Shown here piece by piece: positions 1 to 8,003 of a DNA stretch of 48,483 bases. The translations under genes were made by a program, and so were the position numbers. The notes under the pieces were generated by a model. That model ran no database searches. It saw nothing but the letters and a program-made list of their open reading frames with translations, and had not been told where the DNA came from. How positions within the stretch are numbered: the stretch's first letter is position 1; each line of letters starts with the position of its first letter. This DNA comes from Allobosea psychrotolerans (GTDB lineage Bacteria; Pseudomonadota; Alphaproteobacteria; Rhizobiales; Beijerinckiaceae): contig NZ_PQFZ01000030.1 of the NCBI RefSeq assembly GCF_002917105.1, positions 1-48,483 on the forward strand, given 5' to 3'.

Positions 1-94
1 CTCTGTCGTCGTGGCGCTCCCATGGTGAACCTGGCCCATAGCGCCTCCTTCCACTCGCGCGAAAAGACTGCACCATCAAAGCCCGGGATCAAAC

Positions 95-847
95 ATGCCG
101 CTGTCCGCGCGCGGCACGGCCGGCGTGCTGGCCGCTTGCGGGCTGATGGCCTTTGCGGCGTGGCGGGGCGAGCGACTCGCGGTTCCGCGCGAGCATTTCG
201 GGCGACTCGGCGTGGCGGCCGCGATCAATATCTTCGCCTGGATGGGCTTTACGGCGCTCGCGCTCAACTGGCTCAAAGTGTCTGAGGGCGCGCTGATCGC
301 CTATTCCATGCCGATTTGGGCGACGCTGCTGGCCTGGCCGCTGATGGGCGTGCGCAGCCTGCTGGCGCTGGCTCTGGGCGTTGCTGGCGTGGCGGTTCTG
401 ATGGGCGGGCCCGGGCTCACCGGCGCCAAGCTGCCGGGCCTCCTGTTCGCGCTCGCGGCTGCGATCCTGTTCGCCTATGGCACGGTCACGGCGCGTTGGC
501 CGATCCCGCTGCCGCCGATCGTGCTGACAGCCTGGCAGGTCGCGCTTGGCTGCGTGCCGATGGTGGTGCCCGGGCTGATCAGGGAAAAGCCCGATATCGG
601 GGCGCTGTCGGGTCCGGGGCTCGCCTATATGATGATCGGCCCGATGGCGCTGTGCTATCTGAGCTGGTTTGCAGCACTCACGCGGCTCCTCACCTCAGTC
701 GCCGCGACCGGCATGCTGCTGGTCCAGATCGTCGGCACGCTGGCTGCTGCGCCGATCCTGGGCGAGCCGCTCGGTCTGAAAGAACTGATCGCCTTCGGTC
801 TGACGCTGAGCGGGGTCTTGCTGGCGTTGCGCCGGCGGCGAGCTTGA
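95..847 (+). CDS. DMT-superfamily (EamA-type) transporter, N-terminus apparently truncated
   Basis: Inner-membrane drug/metabolite exporter of the EamA family; substrate unknown. The 250-residue product is almost entirely hydrophobic helices and has the two-part EamA pattern: a half ending near ALGVAGVAVLMGG and a second half ending in the helix before the RRRR tail. Family members are usually about 290-300 residues. Here the protein starts at what would normally be helix 2, so helix 1 of the first repeat is missing. In the same frame a TGA lies at 26-28, and the next ATG is at 95, with only a weak GGGA upstream. The gene is therefore either 5'-truncated or frameshifted just upstream of or within the first 90 bases. 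It converges on the autotransporter gene with 12 bases between the stops. The family call is fairly sure; whether it is functional is doubtful. Confidence 0.7.
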   Translation: MPLSARGTAGVLAACGLMAFAAWRGERLAVPREHFGRLGVAAAINIFAWMGFTALALNWLKVSEGALIAYSMPIWATLLAWPLMGVRSLLALALGVAGVAVLMGGPGLTGAKLPGLLFALAAAILFAYGTVTARWPIPLPPIVLTAWQVALGCVPMVVPGLIREKPDIGALSGPGLAYMMIGPMALCYLSWFAALTRLLTSVAATGMLLVQIVGTLAAAPILGEPLGLKELIAFGLTLSGVLLALRRRRA

Positions 848-859
848 GCCGCCAGCTTA

Positions 860-3391
860 TCACCAGCTGTAGCGCAGCACGCCCTTTCCGCCGAGGGAGC
901 GGCTGTTCTCGGCGAACTCGCCCTCGAAGGTTGCGGCGAGCGAGAAGCCGTTCCTGAACTTGTATTCGGCGGTGGCGCTGGCGCGCAGCGCGTTCTTATC
1001 CTGCGCCGCGCCGCTGACCAGGAAGCTCGCGCCGGGCAGAGTAAGGAAGCTCGCTGTCGCGGTGCTACTGGTATCGAAGTTGTGGACCCAGGCCAGCCCG
1101 CCGCGCAGCTGCAGCGACGCCTCCGCGAGAGCAAAGGTTCGGTCGATGCGCATGCCGAGTTCGCTGCGTGTCGTGGTGACGTCCTTGGCCGCGTATGACA
1201 GGGCGAAGATGCCCGAGCCCGACAGCGCGGTCTCGGCATAGGACGGCAGGGCGACGCTGGTCAGCTGAACGGCGGCATAGGGCGTCAGGCCCAGCCATTG
1301 CGTCTCGAAGCGGTGGCCCGCCTCCAGCCGACCCGACCAGCTGTTGGCGTTGAACCGCGCCTGGAGATGGTCGGAACCGGTGATGTAGCGGTCGGTGGTG
1401 ACGTCCTGCCAGGAATAGCCAAGCGCGGCCGAGAGATAGCTCTGGCCGAAATGCTGGCGGATGAAGGCGCCAGCCTGAAACAGGTCGGACGAGCCCGAGC
1501 CCAGCCCATAGGTGTTGAAGCTGGTGGCGCCGCCGCCCAGCGCGAAGCCCGCGACTGTCGAAGGCGAGATCATGTAGTCGGCGCCGACCGCGCCGCCATA
1601 GACGCGGCTGGTGCTGGCGGCTGTGCCCGCGCCTGCGTCGGCTCCAAGAAACTGCGCGCCGCCAAAGCCGCTCACCCAGACGCTCCAGCGCCATGCATCG
1701 GGATCGGCCGTGAGCGGCATGGTCTTGGCCGGCAGGGCGGAGGCCTTGCCGGAGGACGAGGAATAGGCGGCAAAGCCGCCCGGTCCCGGCGCGATTGACA
1801 CGCCGCGACCCTCGGCCGTGGGGTCGGACAGCGTGCCGAGGAAGAGGTTCGCCGCGTTGTCGCTGATCTGCCGCGTCGCTGTGGCGGGTTCGCCGGAAAC
1901 CTGCGACAGGCCCGCCGGCGTCAGGCTGCCGAAGACGACCGGAATGCCGCCGGTGCGGTCGAAGAAATTCGTAAGGGCGTTGGCTGCGCTGGTCTGGTTC
2001 GGGTTGAGGCCGCGATTGGGAATCGGCGATGTCGGCGTAGCCGGCGTCGGCGCAATCGTCGATGTTGACGAAGGCGTGGACGTCGTTGCGGATGGAGACG
2101 TCTGGGTGGGTGTCGGCGTGAAATCCAGTGTCAGGTTGAGATAGGCGTTTTTGGCGTCGTAGCCGAGGCTCGATTTGAAACCAGAGGGCAGGTTGGTGTC
2201 GACTTTCGTCCCGAACGTGCCGCTCACCCCGCCTCTCGCATTGAGGATGGTGTACTGCTTGGCGACATAGGTCCCCGCGGCGAAGGACGCCGCCACCGTC
2301 GCGCCGCCGAGCGTGGCCGCGCCGAGAACGTTGACCTGGTCCGACGCCGACGGCGAGACTTCGACCGCATAGGTCGAGCCAGACGTGAAGGACAGGTTGC
2401 CATCGACCACCAGGGTGCCGATCGAGTTGCCCGGCGCCAGCGTGCCGCCGACGATCGCCGTCGTGCCGACCGTGCCCGTGCCGCCGAGCGTGCCGCCGGG
2501 GTTCACCGTCAGGCTGGAGGAGGAGGCGATCGAGCCGTTCACGGACAGCGTGCCGCTGTCGATCGTTGTGGCGCCCGTATAGGTGCTGGTGCCGGTCAGC
2601 GTCAGCGTGCCCGCGCCGGTCTTGTTGACGGCGCCGGCCCCGGAGATCACGTTGCTCAAGGTGTAGTCGTTGGTTTGGGCGAACTGCAGCGTCGTCGTAT
2701 TTGTGCTCAGCGCGATGCCGCCCGTCAGCAGCGCACCGTCCTGGATTGACAGGGTGTTGGCGCCGCCGGTGAAGGTAATGGCGTCGGCGCGCCTGTCGGA
2801 GAAACCGCCTATGATTCTGGCGTCACTGCCGAGGGTCAGGGTCAACCCACCGCCGACGATAGCCGCGCCGCTCGCGCCAGCGACGGGACTACCAATCGTG
2901 GCGCCTGCGCCGCCCTGGACCCCCCAATTGATCGTCGCAGAGCCGCCATTGGTAAACAACAGGCCCACGCCGCCCGCGCCGCCCGCTCCGGAAGGTCCGG
3001 CGAGTCCGTTGCCGCCCCTGCCACCATTGCCGCCCTTGACGGTGGCATAGATATTCGCCGACCCTCCCTGGGTAACTTCAAGGCCAGTGCCGCCTGCGCC
3101 GCCAATGCCGGGGGTGCCGGGGTTGCTGCTTAGGCCGGCGCCAGTGCCGCCATTGCCGCCCGTGACGGTCGCGTTGACGGTGACGGTACCGGTCTGGCTG
3201 TATTGGAAGCCCAAGCCCCCGCTGCCGCCAGGTGTGCCCGTGTCGCTACTCGGGGTCGTCCCGTTCGCGCCGTTCTGCGGCGTGCTGATCGTCACATCCT
3301 GGGCGTGCAGCGGTCCGGTCGAGAGCAGGACGGCGAAGACTCCGCCGGTGAGAGCGGTCGAGCGGCGCAAGGCGGCGGAGGCCAGCATCAT
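860..3391 (-). CDS. Autotransporter (type Va) with glycine-rich passenger and C-terminal beta-barrel
   Basis: Outer-membrane/secreted protein of 843 residues counted from the ATG at 3391, which opens a signal peptide (basic RR, hydrophobic core, cleavage after LHA). The frame continues 55 codons further up to an ATG at 3556, but that stretch is Pro/Arg-rich and unlike a leader. Order of parts: three tandem Gly-rich modules of about 40 residues (60-175), each a short beta-like segment followed by GG-N-GG type runs; passenger-associated repeats (GAGTLTLTGTSTYTGATT and LAPGNSIGTL motifs, about 240-370); a Thr/Ser/Pro linker (about 430-470); and a barrel domain over roughly the last 290 residues ending in Tyr-Ser-Trp, a typical aromatic last-strand signature. 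The passenger's target is unknown; adhesion is the usual guess. No chaperone or partner gene is next to it. Family call is firm. Confidence 0.88.
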   Translation of the reverse strand: MMLASAALRRSTALTGGVFAVLLSTGPLHAQDVTISTPQNGANGTTPSSDTGTPGGSGGLGFQYSQTGTVTVNATVTGGNGGTGAGLSSNPGTPGIGGAGGTGLEVTQGGSANIYATVKGGNGGRGGNGLAGPSGAGGAGGVGLLFTNGGSATINWGVQGGAGATIGSPVAGASGAAIVGGGLTLTLGSDARIIGGFSDRRADAITFTGGANTLSIQDGALLTGGIALSTNTTTLQFAQTNDYTLSNVISGAGAVNKTGAGTLTLTGTSTYTGATTIDSGTLSVNGSIASSSSLTVNPGGTLGGTGTVGTTAIVGGTLAPGNSIGTLVVDGNLSFTSGSTYAVEVSPSASDQVNVLGAATLGGATVAASFAAGTYVAKQYTILNARGGVSGTFGTKVDTNLPSGFKSSLGYDAKNAYLNLTLDFTPTPTQTSPSATTSTPSSTSTIAPTPATPTSPIPNRGLNPNQTSAANALTNFFDRTGGIPVVFGSLTPAGLSQVSGEPATATRQISDNAANLFLGTLSDPTAEGRGVSIAPGPGGFAAYSSSSGKASALPAKTMPLTADPDAWRWSVWVSGFGGAQFLGADAGAGTAASTSRVYGGAVGADYMISPSTVAGFALGGGATSFNTYGLGSGSSDLFQAGAFIRQHFGQSYLSAALGYSWQDVTTDRYITGSDHLQARFNANSWSGRLEAGHRFETQWLGLTPYAAVQLTSVALPSYAETALSGSGIFALSYAAKDVTTTRSELGMRIDRTFALAEASLQLRGGLAWVHNFDTSSTATASFLTLPGASFLVSGAAQDKNALRASATAEYKFRNGFSLAATFEGEFAENSRSLGGKGVLRYSW

Positions 3392-3756
3392 GGCCCGCAA
3401 CCGCGAACAGGTATGGGTTCCGTGGTTCTTTCGGGGCCTTGGGGTGGGAGGCGTGTCGTGGGTGGGACGCGGCGAGTGGCTGGGCGAAACCCGTTCGAAA
3501 ACCTGCGCGGCGCCGTCCGCGCCACCCGTCGCCACAACCATCGAAGCCCCCGCCATTCAGGGGGCGAATGGCCCCCGAATCGCCGCCGTCCAAGGCAGCG
3601 CAGGAGCGCAGAAGGCATCGGTTATGGTTAGCGCAACGTAAACGGATGTTGCGCTGCGGCCTGCCAGAAACAGTCGAATTTCGGTGTTACGGGGCGGCGA
3701 CGGCACGCGGCCTGTGGGAAAGCCCCGATTTCAAAGCGTTTTGGCCCTGATTTCGT

Positions 3757-4032
3757 TCATGCTCGCCCGCGCGCGCTCGCATACGGCTGGACGCGATGCT
3801 CCAGGAAGTTCCTGAGTTCGGTGACGCGGCGCGTGTCGTCGAGCACCTCCTCGTCCAGCGCATGCGCCCAGGCCAGATCCTGGCGCGTCGGCTCGGTGTC
3901 GAGCGCGACGAGGTCGGCGAGGTCGGCGAGCCAGTCTTGCGTCGCCGCCTCATCCTTGCGGAAGCCTTCCGCGATCAGGAGCGGCTGTCGCTTTGTCGCC
4001 CAGGATGACGCGATGGTTCCCTGCGACGCGAT
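3757..4032 (-). pseudogene. Start-less gene remnant (C-terminal part of an unrecognised protein)
   Basis: A minus-strand open frame runs from just after a TGA at 4035-4033 to a TGA at 3757-3759 (91 codons). It has strong coding character: G/C in nearly all third positions and a soluble, acidic composition (for example WLADLADLVALDTEP and LDEEVLDDTRRVTELRNFLE). It contains no ATG or TTG, and its only GTG is deep inside. The first dozen codons coincide with a piece of a dispersed intergenic repeat (4000-4020), so the true 5' end seems to have been lost and replaced by repeat sequence. I do not recognise the family. It lies directly downstream of the IalB-like gene on the same strand. The 200 bases from here to the autotransporter coding region show nothing I can name. 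Confidence 0.5.
4000..4020. repeat. Fragment of dispersed repeat family C
   Basis: Twenty of 21 bases match 27787-27807, the end of a complete family C element (ccaggatgacgc..tggttcc). A related end is at 11893-11919. Here it marks the broken end of the neighbouring gene remnant. Confidence 0.6.
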
Positions 4033-4040
4033 TCAGGCGC

Positions 4041-4625
4041 TCAAGGCTCCCGCGCCAGCGCATCAGACGCCGCCTGGAAGCCGCGGAAGGAGAAGGGCAG
4101 CGTCACCGGCCGGTTCGCCGCGTCCTGGAAGCGCAATTGCCCGCCTTCCGAATAGCTGCGCCAGCGCTTCATCAGATCGTCGCTCATCGCGACCTCGGCG
4201 AAGCAGCCGCCGGGAATGCAGCGTGAATACGCAGCCAGCGTGCCCTCGTCCTTCTCGCCCAGCGCGACGCGCACGCCGGCATTGGGTCCCAGCGTCACAT
4301 TCGGCGCGACCTGCACGACGAGCTTGTAGGGCTCGGTCTTGATCGGCCGGCCGACCGCGACGAGCGCCACCGGGCCCTGCTGCCCCTGGACCTGCAAGGT
4401 CTGCACGACCTCGCAGATGCGGGTGCCGACACCCTGCTGGCAGCGATGCACCCAGTCGCCATAGGTCGCGGTGGTGTTGTCGGGCTGGGAAACGCCGCCG
4501 CCGGCGGGAGCCGCTGCCGCCGGGCGCTGCCCTTGGGCCGCCGCCGGGCTGCGTTGCGCCTGGGCGAAGGCCGAGCCGGCGCAGATCAGGGCCAGCAACA
4601 CGGTCGTGGAGGTGAGGTGCTTCAT
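4041..4625 (-). CDS. Invasion-associated locus B (IalB) family secreted protein
   Basis: Periplasmic or secreted protein of 194 residues. The N-terminus is a clear signal peptide (MKHLTSTTVLLALICAGSAFA). A Pro/Ala/Gln-rich spacer follows to about residue 45. The IalB-type domain then begins at TYGDWVHRCQQGVGTRICEV, with paired cysteines (two in the first strands, two in the RCIPGGC motif near 138-144) that probably form disulfides, and ends with the LPFSFRGFQAASDAL helix typical of the family. IalB was described from Bartonella erythrocyte invasion. Free-living Rhizobiales carry several homologues of unknown role, so an invasion function should not be read into it. The gene stands alone, between the gene remnant and obgE, both on the same strand. 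Confidence 0.85.
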   Translation of the reverse strand: MKHLTSTTVLLALICAGSAFAQAQRSPAAAQGQRPAAAAPAGGGVSQPDNTTATYGDWVHRCQQGVGTRICEVVQTLQVQGQQGPVALVAVGRPIKTEPYKLVVQVAPNVTLGPNAGVRVALGEKDEGTLAAYSRCIPGGCFAEVAMSDDLMKRWRSYSEGGQLRFQDAANRPVTLPFSFRGFQAASDALAREP

Positions 4626-4740
4626 GTCGCGGCGTTTCCAGAGATTTCGTTGGAAACACTATTGGCGCGACGCCGTGCCCTTAGGCAAGAGCCGCCGCCC
4701 TCTTGGGAACGGCGGTTCGCAATTCTGTCGACGGTTGGAA

Positions 4741-4783
4741 CAGGATGCGAAAAAGCGGGAACCGGCTTTTCGTATTGATCCTG
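4741..4783. repeat. Dispersed palindromic repeat, family A, copy 1
   Basis: Imperfect hairpin with core cgaaaaagcgggaaccgg followed by the complementary cttttcg, and outer arms caggat/atcctg. Related copies are at 17126, 29245, 30176 and 41728. It lies between obgE and the IalB-like gene. Confidence 0.65.
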
Positions 4784-4806
4784 CTCTCACTCTTCGATGA
4801 GGGCCG

Positions 4807-5850
4807 TCACGGCCGCCAGCCGGTCTCCTCGACGGGAGCGTTCTCGCGCGCCTCCTCCTTGCGGGCCTCGTCGACGATCGCAAACAGCGCCCGCAGCGCC
4901 GCCTCGACGCCCTCGCCCGAGGCCGAGGACAGGATGATCGGCATGCGCTTGCAGGCCCGCTTCAACCGCGCCACCTGCTCCTTGAGCAGTTCGGGGCTGA
5001 GCGCATCGACCTTGGACAGCGCCACGATCTCGGGCTTCTCGTCCAGGCCTTCGCCATAGAGGCTGAGCTCCTGCCGCACGGTCTTGTAGGCCTTGCCCGC
5101 ATGTTCGCTGGTGCCCTCGACAAGGTGCAGCAGCACGCGGCAACGCTCGACATGGCCGAGGAACCGGTCGCCCAGGCCATGGCCCTCATGCGCGCCCTCG
5201 ATCAGGCCGGGAATATCGGCGAGCACCATCTCGCGCCCGTCGACCCGCACCACGCCAAGGCCCGGATGCAGGGTGGTGAAAGGATAATCGGCGATCTTGG
5301 GCTTGGCCGCCGTCACCGTGGCGAGGAAGGTCGATTTGCCGGCATTGGGCAGGCCGATCAGCCCGGCATCGGCGATCAGCTTCAGCCGCAGCCAGACCCA
5401 GCGCTCCTCGCCAATCAGGCCCGGATTGGCATGGCGCGGGGCCTGGTTGGTCGCGGTCTTGAAATAGGCATTGCCGAAGCCGCCATTGCCGCCCTTGCAC
5501 AGAACGAAGCGCTGCCCGGCCTGCGTCAGGTCGGCGATCAGCGTTTCGCCGTCCTCGTCGAAGATCTGCGTGCCCGGCGGCACCTTCAGCACCTTGGTTT
5601 CGCCATTGGCGCCATGGCGGTCGGCGCCCATGCCGTGCCCGCCGATCTTGGCCTTGAAGTGCTGCTGGAAGCGGAAGTCGATCAGCGTGTTGAGGCCTTG
5701 CACGCATTCGATCACGACATCGCCGCCGCGCCCGCCATCGCCGCCATTGGGCCCGCCGAACTCGATGAATTTTTCGCGCCGGAAAGAGACGCAGCCTGCG
5801 CCGCCATCGCCCGCCTTCACATAGATTTTTGCTTGGTCGAGGAATTTCAT
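4807..5850 (-). CDS. obgE: Obg-family GTPase ObgE/CgtA
   Basis: Essential P-loop GTPase that binds the 50S ribosomal subunit and links ribosome maturation to growth state and cell cycle. The 347 residues show the Gly-rich Obg fold (about 1-158, with GGPNGGDGGRGGDV at 32-45), then the G domain: G1 GLPNAGKS at 166-173, the DYPFTT switch near 188-193, G3 DIPG at 212-215, G4 as SKVD (Ser for the usual Asn, which I recall from other alphaproteobacterial Obg proteins), and SSASGEG as G5. Length is normal for alphaproteobacteria. The ATG start at 5850 opens the conserved MKFLDQAKIYVKAGDGG. In many genomes it follows rplU-rpmA; here they are not adjacent, since a repeat element and a lysR gene lie upstream. 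Confidence 0.96.
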   Translation of the reverse strand: MKFLDQAKIYVKAGDGGAGCVSFRREKFIEFGGPNGGDGGRGGDVVIECVQGLNTLIDFRFQQHFKAKIGGHGMGADRHGANGETKVLKVPPGTQIFDEDGETLIADLTQAGQRFVLCKGGNGGFGNAYFKTATNQAPRHANPGLIGEERWVWLRLKLIADAGLIGLPNAGKSTFLATVTAAKPKIADYPFTTLHPGLGVVRVDGREMVLADIPGLIEGAHEGHGLGDRFLGHVERCRVLLHLVEGTSEHAGKAYKTVRQELSLYGEGLDEKPEIVALSKVDALSPELLKEQVARLKRACKRMPIILSSASGEGVEAALRALFAIVDEARKEEARENAPVEETGWRP

Positions 5851-5893
5851 GGGACTCGAAATCGTTCTGCGAACTGGGACAGGAAAGGCGCCG

Positions 5894-6000
5894 CGTCATC
5901 CCGGACAAGCGGCAAAGCCGCGCGGATCCGGAATCCATCGTAAAGCTCCGGAACCGTATATGGGTCCCGGGTCTTCGCTTCGCTACGCATCAGGATGACG
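5894..6000. repeat. Dispersed inverted repeat, family C
   Basis: Ends are cgtcatcc (5894-5901) and ggatgacg (5993-6000), with an inner segment around ggatccggaatccatcg that resembles the inner arm of the copy at 27694-27797. It fills the gap between lysR and obgE. Confidence 0.6.
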
Positions 6001-6062
6001 GCGGAAAGCGCGTGTGGCCTTGGCTTTAGGCCGATGCGCCCTGCGGGGCAATCCCGCCGCGC

Positions 6063-6929
6063 TTATGCTGCCAGCCGCGGCGCGGCCATTTCGTCGCGCA
6101 GCGCGTCGGCGAAACGCCTTGCCGCGAGCCCCGGCTGCGGCCCGATGATCAGGCCGACCGAGAGCTCGAACAAAGCAGGCAGGTCCTCTGCCGGACCCAG
6201 GCGCCGCAGGCTCGGCGGAATCGCGCTCTCGGTCAGGGCCGTGACGCAAAACCCCGCCTCGACAGCCGAGAGCATGCCCGAGGTGTGCGAGCAGGAGAAC
6301 ACCAGCCGGTGCGCCTTGCCCGCCGCGCCCAGCGCCTGGAGGATGCGCGGGCGCGCCCGGCAGCCCTCCGAGAACAGCGCCAGCGGCAGCACCTCCTGCA
6401 GTTCCGGGCGATGGCCGCGCCCCGCCACCCAGATCATCGCCTCGCGCCGCAAGACCTCGCCGATCGGCCGGTTGGGATCCTGCGTCACCACGGCGAGGTC
6501 GAATTCGCCGGCCGCCAGCGCCGGCTCGATCCGCTTCGAAAGATCGCAGCGCAATTCGAGCTCGACCTTGGGGTGCTCGGCCGCGAAGCGCGCGATCAGC
6601 GGGCGTAGGTATGCGTCCATGTAATCGTCGGGAATGCCGATGCGCAGCCGCCCCGAGGCCGACGCGCCGCCGAGATCGGCGAGCGCCTCGCGCTCGATCG
6701 TCAGAAGCCGGCGGGCATGCGCGATCAATCGCTCGCCCGCATCGGTCGGCGTCACGCCCCGGCGCGAACGCTCGAGCAGGCGATGGCCGATCTGGCTCTC
6801 GAGATCCTGGATGCGCACCGAGATCGCCGATTGCGTGCGGCCCAGCCGGGCGCTCGCGGCGGTGAAGCCGCCGGTCTCGGCGACCGCGACCAGCATGTCG
6901 AGCGCGGCGAGATCGAAATGCGCTGTCAT
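6063..6929 (-). CDS. LysR-family transcriptional regulator
   Basis: DNA-binding regulator of 288 residues. The N-terminal winged helix-turn-helix (about 1-62) has the LysR signature: LDMLVAVAETGGFTAASARL, then RTQSAISVRIQDLE, then HRLLERSRRGVTPTDAGE. The rest (about 90-288) is a periplasmic-binding-protein-like effector domain. The inducer cannot be told from sequence. The gene is transcribed away from a DMT exporter at 7065, across a 135-base AT-rich gap; in LysR systems that arrangement usually means the regulator controls the divergent transporter, and that is the best guess here. ATG at 6929 is the family-like start. Confidence 0.92.
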   Translation of the reverse strand: MTAHFDLAALDMLVAVAETGGFTAASARLGRTQSAISVRIQDLESQIGHRLLERSRRGVTPTDAGERLIAHARRLLTIEREALADLGGASASGRLRIGIPDDYMDAYLRPLIARFAAEHPKVELELRCDLSKRIEPALAAGEFDLAVVTQDPNRPIGEVLRREAMIWVAGRGHRPELQEVLPLALFSEGCRARPRILQALGAAGKAHRLVFSCSHTSGMLSAVEAGFCVTALTESAIPPSLRRLGPAEDLPALFELSVGLIIGPQPGLAARRFADALRDEMAAPRLAA

Positions 6930-6979
6930 GGCGTCCTCCCAATCATGGCTGCCGTCACGGGCCTCTTCATCGATCGATT

Positions 6980-7010
6980 TTGAGAATAGTTAAATCAGAA
7001 TAATCCGTTT
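6980..7010. promoter_or_regulatory. Candidate LysR operator/promoter in divergent gap
   Basis: The lysR-DMT gap has a short A+T-rich island within GC-rich sequence. It includes TTA (6990-6992) and TAA (7001-7003), eight bases apart, giving a T-N11-A type spacing as in LysR boxes. TTGAGA just before could be a -35. Assignment is by position and pattern only. Confidence 0.35.
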
Positions 7011-7064
7011 TTCCGATTGATGGAAGTTGGCTATATCGCGGGCGATTGCTCAGGAAGTCGTCAG

Positions 7065-7976
7065 ATGTCCACGCCCGCCCTCGTCATGCCCCGCCCCGCC
7101 GCCCCGGCGCTGGCAATGTTCGTTGCGCTCCTCACCGGCGCGACCTGCATCGGCTTTTCCGGCGTGTTCATGCGCCTGGCCGATGTCGGCCCGGCCGCCG
7201 GCGGCTTCTGGCGCATGCTGTTCGCATTGCCCGTGCTCGCGCTCTGGACGGCGCTGGAGCAGCGCAAGGCGGTCTCGGGCGCGGTTCGTCCCGGTGCGCT
7301 CATCCCGATCGCGCTCGCCGGCCTCACCTTCGCGATCGACGTCGTGCTTTACAACGCCGCGCTCGGCCACACCACGATCGCCAACGCCTCGCTGCTCGGC
7401 AATCTCTCGCCCGTCGCGGTCGTGCTCGGCGGCTGGCTCCTGCTTGGGGAGAAGCCGACGCAGCGCATTCTCGGCGCGCTCGCGCTCGCGCTTGGCGGCG
7501 CGCTGATGCTGGTGCTGCCGAAATTCATCGGCGCCCCCAGCGCCGCCTCGCCCGGCAGCCTATTCGGCGACATGCTGGCGACCGGCGCAGCCTTCTCCTA
7601 TGCCGGCTATATCCTCGCCGTGCGCCGCGCCCGCGAGCGGGCCGATGCCGGCCGGATCGGCCTGATCTCCAGCGCGCTCTGCGCCGTCTTCTGCCTGGCG
7701 GCGGCGCTCGCGCTGGGCGAGACCATCATCCCGGCGAGCCTGCAGGGCTGGCTTGCGGTGATCGCGCTCGGCCTGGTCTCGCATGCGCTCGGCCAGGGCC
7801 TGATCACGCTCTCGCTCGGCAGCTACGGCGCCAGCGCCGCCTCCCTCGTCATGGTCTGGCCAGCGCTCGTCAGCGTGCTCGCCGCCTGGGCGATCTTCGG
7901 CGAGCAGCCCTCGCCGGCGCAGGCCTTCGGCGGCGTCGCGATCCTGGCCGCGGTATTGTTGGTGCGGCGCGGCTGA
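7065..7976 (+). CDS. DMT-superfamily (EamA) transporter
   Basis: Inner-membrane exporter of 303 residues with about ten helices in two EamA repeats (about 20-150 and 170-300). The segments GFSGVFMRLADVGPAAGGFW and TIANASLLGNLSPVAVVLGG are typical of the first repeat. Length is normal for the family, unlike the truncated paralogue at 95-847. ATG at 7065 is preferred because AGGAAG lies about 8 bases upstream; in-frame ATG 7020 and TTG 7017 fall inside the probable promoter. The divergent lysR gene probably regulates it. Substrate unknown; amino acids or small metabolites are common for the family. It ends 27 bases from the convergent molybdopterin reductase gene. Confidence 0.9.
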   Translation: MSTPALVMPRPAAPALAMFVALLTGATCIGFSGVFMRLADVGPAAGGFWRMLFALPVLALWTALEQRKAVSGAVRPGALIPIALAGLTFAIDVVLYNAALGHTTIANASLLGNLSPVAVVLGGWLLLGEKPTQRILGALALALGGALMLVLPKFIGAPSAASPGSLFGDMLATGAAFSYAGYILAVRRARERADAGRIGLISSALCAVFCLAAALALGETIIPASLQGWLAVIALGLVSHALGQGLITLSLGSYGASAASLVMVWPALVSVLAAWAIFGEQPSPAQAFGGVAILAAVLLVRRG

Positions 7977-8003
7977 GCCGCGCTCGCCGCACCGATCAAC
8001 CGC

